A stretch of 64,000 nt of DNA from Mycolicibacterium brisbanense. Lineage in GTDB: Bacteria > Actinomycetota > Actinomycetes > Mycobacteriales > Mycobacteriaceae. The notes under the pieces were generated by a model. That model was not told the DNA's origin. It did not search any database and saw only the letters and a program-made list of their open reading frames with translations. Shown here piece by piece: positions 51,246 to 58,093 of the stretch; the first letter of the stretch is position 1; every line of letters starts with the position of its first letter. The position numbers and the translations under genes were made by a program. The DNA is taken from the NCBI RefSeq assembly GCF_001570425.1, contig NZ_BCSX01000024.1:620001-684000 (forward strand), read 5' to 3'.

Positions 51246-53266
51246 GGCGCCCGGGCGGCAAGATCGCGATCTTGGGAGGCGGCGTCGCGGGGCTCACCGC
51301 TGCCTGGCGGTTGAGTGAGCCGGGCTGGCAGAACCGGTTCGAGTCGATCACGGTGTATCAGCGGGGCTGGCGGCTGGGCGGTAAAGGGGCGTCCAGCCGT
51401 GGAGTGCACGGCCGCATCGAGGAACACGGCCTGCACGTGTGGCTGGGCTCCTACGAGAACGCCTTCGCGCTGCTGCGCGAGTGCTATGCCGAACTCGACA
51501 GGGACGCAACCGATCCCACCGTGCCGATTCGCACATGGCGCGACGCGCTGATCCCGGCAGACAATCCGGCGCTGGCAGAGGAGTGGGGCGGCGGCTGGCA
51601 GATGTGGTTCGGCACCCACCCGGTGACTCCCGGCCTGCCGGGAGACCCGCAGGGCACCGGCAGGGAGCTCAGCGCAGCCGCCTTCGTCACCCAGGCACTG
51701 CAGCTGGCCATGGCGTTCGTCGACTCGTTGCGCGACACGGGGCCCGGCACGCTGGTGCTCTCCCCCTCGCCGCAACGTCCTGTGGCTTCATCTGTGGGCC
51801 TTGCGACCGTGGTGGCCCGGGCTCTCACAGCGGCCACATTGGCAGTGGCCGACCACACCCTGCGTCCGGATACCGCTGTCGCCGTGCTCAATCCGGCGCT
51901 CGAGGCCATCGCCGAGTCGATCGACCGGGAGAACCGCTTGGACCATCGGCGGCTGTGGGTGCTGCTGTCGTTGGTGACTGCCGTGGTGCGCGGGATCCTC
52001 GCCGACCATCTGATCACGCATCCGAACGGATTCCGCGCGATCAACGACGAAGAGTTCAGCGCCTGGGTGGTGCGCCACGGCGGGCATCCCGACGCGGTGC
52101 AGTCACCTCTGGTGCGCGGGTTGTACGACCTGGTGTTCGGCTACCGTGACGCCGATCCCGACCAACCGGCCGTCGGTGCGGGGGTGATGACGTTCCTGCT
52201 CGGCCAGGTTCTCTTCGGCTACAAGGGATCTCTGTTCTGGAAGATGACGGCCGGGATGGGCGACGTCGTCATCGCCCCGCTGTACCAGGCCCTGCGGCGG
52301 CGCGGCGTCGTGTTCGAGTTCTTCCACCGCCTCGACGCACTGCACCTCGACGCGCGCCGCCAGTACGTGGAGGCGATCACGATGGGCCGCCAAGTCGCCC
52401 TCGCCGACGGCGTGGAACATTACGATCCGTTGATCACCGTCCGCGGCCTTCCGGTGTTTCCGGCCGAGCCGCGAGCCGAGCAACTTGTCGGTGGTGGCGC
52501 CCACGATCTGGAATCCCACTTCGGCAAGCGTGACGACGCCGAGAAGCGGGTGCTGCGGCGCGGCGTCGACTTCGACCACGCTGTGCTCGCCGTATCGCTG
52601 GGGATGGTGCCGACAGTGGCCGGCGAGTTGCTCCGCGACCGCGCCGAGTGGCGCGAGATGACCAGCCACGTCCTCACCGTCGCCACGCAAGGCATGCAGC
52701 TGTGGCTGCGGCCCGACGAGAAGACACTGGGTTGGGAGCGTCCCGGCGCCACGGTCACGGCCTACCGGCGTCCCTTCGAGACGTTTGCCTCGATGCCGCA
52801 CACGCTCTGGGCCGAAGACTGGCCCTCCGACGACCGGCCCCGTTCAGTGGCGTACTTCTGCGGCAGCCTGCGGGCACCGTGGCCGTGTGACTCCGCTTGC
52901 CATACAGAATCTTTGACTCAGCGGGCCCGTGCGGATGCGACCGAATTCGTCGACCGTCAGCTCGGCGCCTACTTCCCCAACGCTGTGCGGGACGGTCGGT
53001 TTCTCCGGCAGCTGGTCAAGTCCGAGTACCTCAGCGTGAACATCGATCCGTCAGACCGCTACGTGCAGTCGGTGCCCGGCTCGGACAAATACCGCCTGCG
53101 GCCCGACGAAAGCGGTTACGACAACCTCGCCCTGGCCGGCGACTGGACCGACACCGGTATCAACGCGGGCTGCATCGAGGCCGCCGTGGTCTCGGGACTG
53201 CAGGCCGCCAATGCGGTCGCCGGGCGTGGGCGCTATCACCGCATCCGGGGTTATTACATGCCGTGA
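51242..53266 (+). CDS. FAD/NAD(P)-binding desaturase-like protein (COG3349-type)
   Basis: This 674-aa protein has the Rossmann dinucleotide motif KIAILGGGVAGLTAAWRLSE at the N-terminus, then RGWRLGGKGASSRGVHGRIE and EHGLHVWLGSYENAFALLRE. That pattern is what I recall of phytoene/squalene-type desaturase relatives grouped as COG3349. A closing DNLALAGDWTDTGINAGCIE carries the second FAD contact. It is longer than typical carotenoid desaturases (~500 aa). The GTG overlaps the cyclase stop, so it is the last gene of the plus arm. With a polyprenyl synthase on the divergent arm, an isoprenoid substrate is plausible but inferred. Confidence 0.82.
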   Translation: MRRPGGKIAILGGGVAGLTAAWRLSEPGWQNRFESITVYQRGWRLGGKGASSRGVHGRIEEHGLHVWLGSYENAFALLRECYAELDRDATDPTVPIRTWRDALIPADNPALAEEWGGGWQMWFGTHPVTPGLPGDPQGTGRELSAAAFVTQALQLAMAFVDSLRDTGPGTLVLSPSPQRPVASSVGLATVVARALTAATLAVADHTLRPDTAVAVLNPALEAIAESIDRENRLDHRRLWVLLSLVTAVVRGILADHLITHPNGFRAINDEEFSAWVVRHGGHPDAVQSPLVRGLYDLVFGYRDADPDQPAVGAGVMTFLLGQVLFGYKGSLFWKMTAGMGDVVIAPLYQALRRRGVVFEFFHRLDALHLDARRQYVEAITMGRQVALADGVEHYDPLITVRGLPVFPAEPRAEQLVGGGAHDLESHFGKRDDAEKRVLRRGVDFDHAVLAVSLGMVPTVAGELLRDRAEWREMTSHVLTVATQGMQLWLRPDEKTLGWERPGATVTAYRRPFETFASMPHTLWAEDWPSDDRPRSVAYFCGSLRAPWPCDSACHTESLTQRARADATEFVDRQLGAYFPNAVRDGRFLRQLVKSEYLSVNIDPSDRYVQSVPGSDKYRLRPDESGYDNLALAGDWTDTGINAGCIEAAVVSGLQAANAVAGRGRYHRIRGYYMP

Positions 53267-53299
53267 GAGCCTCTGGCTCGGACTGGCGGCCTTGCAGGC

Positions 53300-54028
53300 T
53301 TACCGCACCGCCCGCATGCGAAGCCGGAGCAGGCGCTTGTTGGCCTCGTCGGCAGCCTTGCTGTCCTGCAGGATCAGGCGCATCAAGCGCGCGCGGGCTT
53401 TCGGATTGAACGGTTCGTCTTGCAAGTCATCGCAGGCGACCTTCAACTCGCGGGCGAATCTGTGCACCAGTGCCAGATCGGCGTCGGCGGTAGGGGATGG
53501 GGCACATTCCCGGCCCTGCTGCTGGCTCCTTGAGACCGTGGATGTGCTTGGCATCCGACGAATCATCGAATGCTCTGCCCCGTTAGCGGCATTCATCACC
53601 AACAAGGCGAACAGGTCGGCCTCATATTCCTGCTCATCCCCATAGTCTTTGCTGCCCATGACGGTGGACACCAATTCCGGAGCAAGGTCGGGTAGCCTAC
53701 GACGCCACGCCGACTCAACACGCACGTCGCGACTTTGCGCCCGACCGCCGCTGTGGTGCCCCAGGATCATGTGCCCAATTTGGTGGTACACGGCCTGGTC
53801 TACTCGGAAGTCTGAGGCCCCTTGCTCATAGAGGATCACATCGCCGTCTTCGCTGGCCAACCACAGACCGCACAGACTGTGTACCACCAACCCTGGCTGG
53901 GTCGCCACCAGCGTTATCGGCCGGCCGCGCATGTCAGCGATGCACTGCACGAACGCCTCCCGATCCCACAAAGGGGGCCTTGGCAGCGTGCGCACCAGTT
54001 CGAGCATGTCCTTGTCAGACAACATCAT
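53300..54028 (-). CDS. ImmA/IrrE-like metallopeptidase-fold protein with altered HEXXH
   Basis: This 242-aa protein resembles the ImmA/IrrE zinc-peptidase fold. The helix QAVYHQIGHMILGHHSGG carries H-x-x-x-H but has Gln where the catalytic Glu of HEXXH should be. A third-ligand helix DEQEYEADLFALLVM follows. The Gln would be expected to abolish or weaken peptidase activity, although a pseudo-enzyme role (ligand sensing, antitoxin or regulator) is possible. The ATG at 54028 has no Shine-Dalgarno site of its own, but it overlaps the stop of a 15-codon leader frame that has one. The downstream end is convergent with the desaturase gene (33 bp). Confidence 0.68.
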   Translation of the reverse strand: MMLSDKDMLELVRTLPRPPLWDREAFVQCIADMRGRPITLVATQPGLVVHSLCGLWLASEDGDVILYEQGASDFRVDQAVYHQIGHMILGHHSGGRAQSRDVRVESAWRRRLPDLAPELVSTVMGSKDYGDEQEYEADLFALLVMNAANGAEHSMIRRMPSTSTVSRSQQQGRECAPSPTADADLALVHRFARELKVACDDLQDEPFNPKARARLMRLILQDSKAADEANKRLLRLRMRAVR

Positions 54029-54072
54029 TGACGTGTGCCCACTGGCCGGGCAGCGATCCGGGACTGATACAT
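54025..54072 (-). CDS. Possible 15-aa leader peptide coupled to the ImmA/IrrE-like gene
   Basis: A strong AAGGAG site lies four bases before an ATG at 54072 that opens the frame MYQSRIAARPVGTRQ. Its TGA (54027-54025) overlaps the ATG (54028) of the following gene. That gene lacks its own ribosome-binding site, so translation by termination-reinitiation is likely. It may be only a coupling device, not a functional peptide. Confidence 0.35.
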   Translation of the reverse strand: MYQSRIAARPVGTRQ

Positions 54073-54098
54073 GGCGCTCCTTAGATGGTGCTCGACAT

Positions 54099-55055
54099 CT
54101 ATCGACTCTTGATGTGCGCGGACACGATGAACAGGGACACAGAGCCGAAAAACTGACCTTCCATAAGGCCATCAAGCCAGCGCCGGGTACGCGCGGCGGG
54201 CAGGAACCCTTCTGCCACAGCGTGATTGCAGACGTCGCGAAAGCCGAGAACTCTGTCAGCCTCGACCGCGTCGGTCCAGTGTGCCGTCACCGGATAGATG
54301 GCGTCGACGCTGAATCCTGCTTCGTCGAGCAGCCTCGGCAATGCCCTGCCGATCGTGGCATTGCGAATGACCTGCGCGACGACATGTTGGGTGTAGCAGT
54401 TACTGAAGGTTACGTCGTGGTGATCGATGACCAGCGTTGCCCAGTCCGGCTCCACACAGACGATCCGGCCTTCGGGATTCAGGGTCCGGGCAGCTTCGGC
54501 GAGCACAGTGGCCGGCGAATTCACATGCTGCAGCACGCGGTCGATATGGACTCGGTCGACCGTGCCGGCTTCCAGGGGAAGTTGATGAATGTCGGCCTTG
54601 GCGGTTGACACCGTCCGCAGGTGATTCGTGTACTGGGCGGCATGCGCCAGCAGAGTCTGGTCGTGATCGATGCCGATCACCTTGCCTGTGCGGCCGGCGC
54701 AATCGGCATAACCGGGAAGATCCACGCCCGCACCGCATCCGAGGTCGACGACCACGGCTCCCTCTTGGATGTTCAGCAGAGACTTCGCGAACGCCTTATA
54801 GCTCTTTCCGGTAGCCGAGTTTGCGATGTTTCGCAGATAGTCGCTGGGTGGCGCCATGTCCAACCACGGCCGGAACTGAGGTTGTCTCGTCCGTGTCATC
54901 GTGCGCCTTTCATCGAGGAGGTACGACGGGGTTTCTTCTGCAGCACACTGTGTTTCGTCAGCTACGTGTACTGCTGTCAACCGCTCGTAGTCCAGGTCGA
55001 TGGGTTCGGCGGTAGTCGTCTGGGCCATGTCAGCCGGAGCGAGCATGATCGTCAC
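54099..55055 (-). CDS. Class I SAM-dependent methyltransferase
   Basis: This 318-aa protein has an unusual ~70-residue N-terminal extension and then a methyltransferase core. The core contains GAVVVDLGCGAGVDLPGYAD (motif I) with GKVIGIDHDQTLLAHAAQYT, then TAKADIHQLPLEAGTVDRVH and EAARTLNPEGRIVCVEPDW. A C-terminal substrate domain contains VTAHWTDAVEADRVLGFRDV. These match UbiE/Methyltransf_11 proteins. The frame starts with GTG at 55055; ATG codons at 55046 and 55028 are alternatives. It lies 12 bp downstream of the dienelactone hydrolase gene, so they are probably co-transcribed. Substrate unknown. Confidence 0.85.
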   Translation of the reverse strand: MTIMLAPADMAQTTTAEPIDLDYERLTAVHVADETQCAAEETPSYLLDERRTMTRTRQPQFRPWLDMAPPSDYLRNIANSATGKSYKAFAKSLLNIQEGAVVVDLGCGAGVDLPGYADCAGRTGKVIGIDHDQTLLAHAAQYTNHLRTVSTAKADIHQLPLEAGTVDRVHIDRVLQHVNSPATVLAEAARTLNPEGRIVCVEPDWATLVIDHHDVTFSNCYTQHVVAQVIRNATIGRALPRLLDEAGFSVDAIYPVTAHWTDAVEADRVLGFRDVCNHAVAEGFLPAARTRRWLDGLMEGQFFGSVSLFIVSAHIKSR

Positions 55056-55067
55056 GGCAACAAGCGC

Positions 55068-55829
55068 TCAGTTGGGTGACGCATCGTTGGCTGGGTCCGG
55101 CTCGGAAAGCCCCGAGGCAGGTGTCTGAATCAGGTACTTCTCGAAGAAGGCGAATGTCCGCTGCCACGCGTCCTCGGCTTCGGGCGCCGAATAGGCGAAT
55201 CCGGCCAGTGTTTCGACGATGGTGAACGGTGCTGGGATGCCCAACTTGTTCATGAAGCTGTGCCCGACGTTCGGGTATTCCTTGATGTCACGGTCGACGG
55301 AACCTTTGGCGAGGACTGCTTCCAATGCACTGGCCGAGCCCTGTTTGACGATGCGGTCTTTGGCGCCGTAGCTGGCGACGACAGGGCACGAGCTGGCGAG
55401 CGCATCAATGTTCTTGGGAGCCAAGCCGTATTGGGCCGCGGCCACGTCGAAGAGGCCGCGTGGGGACAACTGGAGGACGAAACCGGCGCCCATGCAGAAT
55501 CCCATCAGCCCGATCCGGCCATTGCAGCGCGGGTCGTCGAGCAGGTAGCTGCGCGCGGCGGTGATGTCGTCGTAGGCATCGCCATCGCCGGCGAAATGTG
55601 CCCGGATGGTGGCGATCATGCACCTGGGCTTGAAACCTCGCCCATAGAGGTCCGGCGCTAGGGCGAGATACCCCTCGCCGGCGAGCCGCTCGCTGATACG
55701 CCGCAGATCGTTGGTCATTCCCCGCACGTCCTGCACGACCACTACTCCTGGCCAGGGGCCTTGGCCTGTGGGTACTGCGAGATACCCCGGCAGAGTGCCT
55801 GCTGGCGCGGGATATGAGATGTCCGGCAA
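55068..55829 (-). CDS. Dienelactone hydrolase family protein
   Basis: This 253-aa protein has the DLH fold: PGYLAVPTGQGPWPGVVVVQ, DVRGMTNDLRRISERLAGEG with YLALAPDLYGRG, the nucleophile elbow RIGLMGFCMGAGFVLQ carrying the catalytic cysteine, and the Asp and His in SYGAKDRIVKQGS and YPNVGHSFMNKLG. I chose the TTG at 55829 because GGGGGT lies six bases upstream; the frame extends to 55943 without a better start. Such enzymes hydrolyse lactones or related esters. The gene is divergent from a TetR regulator, which probably controls it. Confidence 0.85.
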   Translation of the reverse strand: MPDISYPAPAGTLPGYLAVPTGQGPWPGVVVVQDVRGMTNDLRRISERLAGEGYLALAPDLYGRGFKPRCMIATIRAHFAGDGDAYDDITAARSYLLDDPRCNGRIGLMGFCMGAGFVLQLSPRGLFDVAAAQYGLAPKNIDALASSCPVVASYGAKDRIVKQGSASALEAVLAKGSVDRDIKEYPNVGHSFMNKLGIPAPFTIVETLAGFAYSAPEAEDAWQRTFAFFEKYLIQTPASGLSEPDPANDASPN

Positions 55830-55903
55830 GGCGCTACCCCCAGCTGCTCGGTGCACGCCCCCGTCTCGAAAGCCCGCAGCGGCGGCACAAGATCTATCCT
55901 GCT

Positions 55904-55978
55904 GTATAGCTATACCCGACTCCTGGATAGTTGTCCAATACATTTGGATAGTGCAGCCATCCAGACGTATAGCTTTAC
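55904..55978. promoter_or_regulatory. Candidate TetR operators in the divergent gap
   Basis: A perfect palindrome GTATAGCTATAC lies at 55904-55915, and a related GTATAGCTTTAC at 55967-55978, 63 bp apart. TATTGT at 55989-55994 may be the TetR gene -10, in which case the message starts close to the ATG at 56003. Confidence 0.45.
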
Positions 55979-56002
55979 AATCGTGTTGTATTGTCGAGCC
56001 TC

Positions 56003-56650
56003 ATGGAGGGCTCCGTTTTCGCGCTGCAGCCGGTCCCAATCCAGTTGACCAACGCAGACCGGATCCGGGACGCCGCGCTGCGCTGCTTCGCCGCACAAGG
56101 CATCAGCGGAACCACCATGCGCACCATCGCCGAAGCCGCAGGAGTGTCACATGGGCTGTTGCGACATCACTTTGGCAGCAAAGACGGCCTGATCGCCGCG
56201 GTCGACGACCATGTGCTGCGCGTCTTCAGTGAAGCCCTCGAATCCAACCCTTTACCGGTGCCCGCCGAGCCGACCAACGATTTCAGCTCTCTGGGCGGCC
56301 GCGTTTCCAAGCTCATCCATGACCATCCCGACGTCATCGACTACGTGGGTCACGCCCTGATCGAGGGCAACAACGTCGGCGCGGTGATCTTCGACGGGCT
56401 GCTCAAGATCAGCGTCAGACAGCGCGACACCTTCACCGCCGCAGGACTCACCCGGGATGACATTGACCCGGACTGGGCCGCGCTCAACCCGTTGATGCTG
56501 CGCTTGGGCCCGATCCTGTTGCGCTCACACATCGCCCGCCACATCGACGGCGCGTTCACCACGCCCGCCGAGTTGCAGCGGTGGGACGCCAGCGTCACCG
56601 CGCTGATCCGCCATGGTCAGTTCACGGCCGACCCCGCAGAGCACAGCTAG
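56003..56650 (+). CDS. TetR family transcriptional regulator
   Basis: This 215-aa protein has the N-terminal TetR HTH: ADRIRDAALRCFAAQGISGT, then TMRTIAEAAGVSHGLLRHHF and GSKDGLIAAVDDH. A helical ligand-binding domain makes up the rest. I chose the ATG at 56003 rather than the TTG at 55991. It is divergent from the dienelactone hydrolase and convergent with a P450 whose stop it overlaps by 4 bp. Two palindromes in the upstream gap are the likely operators, so it probably regulates itself and the dienelactone hydrolase/methyltransferase genes. Confidence 0.88.
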   Translation: MEGSVFALQPVPIQLTNADRIRDAALRCFAAQGISGTTMRTIAEAAGVSHGLLRHHFGSKDGLIAAVDDHVLRVFSEALESNPLPVPAEPTNDFSSLGGRVSKLIHDHPDVIDYVGHALIEGNNVGAVIFDGLLKISVRQRDTFTAAGLTRDDIDPDWAALNPLMLRLGPILLRSHIARHIDGAFTTPAELQRWDASVTALIRHGQFTADPAEHS

Positions 56651-58014
56651 CGACGGGTAACGCTCGCCGGAATCGGGCCGCCCGGCACCATCGTGAACGG
56701 CACAGCCAACGGGAAATCGTCCTCCAACGAGGACAGCTCCACCCGACGGACAATCGAGCCCAACGCCAACGTCGCTTCCAGCATCGCGAAGTGATCACCA
56801 ATGCAGGACCGAGGCCCACCACCGAAAGGCACGTACTGCCAGCGATCGAGTTTCTTCATGTTCTCCGGGGTGAATCGCTCAGGGTCGAACCGCAGCGGAT
56901 CCTCCCACAGTGTCGGGTCACGCTGCACCGACATGCGACCGAACACCAACATGGTGCCCGCCTCAACCCGATACCCAGCGACCTCGACATCCTCGATCGC
57001 CATCCGCGTTCCGGTGGGCCCCGGCGGGCACAGCCGCAGGGCCTCCCGAAGAACTTGGACGGTGTACCCGAGCTGCTCGACGTCTCCAGGCGTCAAGAGG
57101 CGATCGCCGATCGCGGCGACCTCCGCATGTACGCGCTCTTGTACTTCGGGGTGGCGGCCCAGCTGCCACAACGCATACGTCAGCGTCGTAGCCGTCGTGT
57201 CATGGCCGGCGAACACGAAGATCACGAGCTCATCGCGAATCTCGTCGTCCGTCAAGGGCTGCCCGGTCTCCGGGTCACGCGCAGCGAGCAACGCCTGAAC
57301 CAGGGGCGCATCCAACTCAGGATCAGCACGACACGCACGCACGATCTCGGCGGCCAACCCTCGGATGGTCGCCGCCGCCTCCCGGGATCGCCGCCGTCCC
57401 GGCGTCGGCAACCACGCCGGCGGCCGCAGAGGTTTCAGTGCCCGCCGCACCGCATAACTCGTCGCGACCCGCAACGGCTCGGCCACCACATCCGCCCGCT
57501 CATCCAGATCGAGACCCAACACCGAGCGGCCCAGAGCGCGCATCGTCAGCTGGCGCGCTTCGGCGTCCAAGCTGATTTGCGCGCCATCGGTCCACGAGGA
57601 CACCACCATTTCTGTGGCCTCGGCCATGTGAGCGCCGAAAGAGTCCACCCGCTTCTTCGTGAAGACCGGTTGTATTGTTCGCCGCCGCGGTAGCCATTCC
57701 TGATGCGGCAACACAAATAAGTTCCCGCCGAGCAAACGACGAAGCTCCACACCCACCGCGCTTGTCTTGTCGATCGACCCGTCGCGGACGCTCACAATAT
57801 CGCGAATACCTTGAGGTGAGGTCGCCAAAACGATCGGCGGCATCAGCCACCGCGGGCCAAGACTGAACCGGGTAACAGGTCCCCCGGCGTCCCGCAGGAT
57901 GTCGGTCCCGGTGTGAAAGTTCCGCAAAGCGTCACGCCGTTGCTTGTACGGCAGCGGATTGATCGGGGCGAGCGGAAGATCCGCCACAGTTTGCTCACGC
58001 GCGGTATCGGTCAC
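56647..58014 (-). CDS. Cytochrome P450
   Basis: This 455-aa P450 of the longer bacterial type (resembling mycobacterial class with CYP4/CYP102-like features) has the I-helix VIFVFAGHDTTATTLTYALW, the ExxR in VLREALRLCPPGPTG, and the heme loop YVPFGGGPRSCIGDHFA with the axial cysteine. All key motifs are intact. I chose the GTG at 58014 because GGGAGGT lies six bases upstream; the ATG at 58029 is an alternative and contains that site. No ferredoxin gene is adjacent, so electrons must come from elsewhere. It is divergent from moeY across a ~79-bp gap. Confidence 0.88.
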   Translation of the reverse strand: MTDTAREQTVADLPLAPINPLPYKQRRDALRNFHTGTDILRDAGGPVTRFSLGPRWLMPPIVLATSPQGIRDIVSVRDGSIDKTSAVGVELRRLLGGNLFVLPHQEWLPRRRTIQPVFTKKRVDSFGAHMAEATEMVVSSWTDGAQISLDAEARQLTMRALGRSVLGLDLDERADVVAEPLRVATSYAVRRALKPLRPPAWLPTPGRRRSREAAATIRGLAAEIVRACRADPELDAPLVQALLAARDPETGQPLTDDEIRDELVIFVFAGHDTTATTLTYALWQLGRHPEVQERVHAEVAAIGDRLLTPGDVEQLGYTVQVLREALRLCPPGPTGTRMAIEDVEVAGYRVEAGTMLVFGRMSVQRDPTLWEDPLRFDPERFTPENMKKLDRWQYVPFGGGPRSCIGDHFAMLEATLALGSIVRRVELSSLEDDFPLAVPFTMVPGGPIPASVTRR

Positions 58015-58093
58015 GCGCACACCTCCCATGCGTCGGACATAGTCTACGACGGAGGCCCTCGGCGCCCGGGTGCCGAATCAGCGAAGGAACAGC

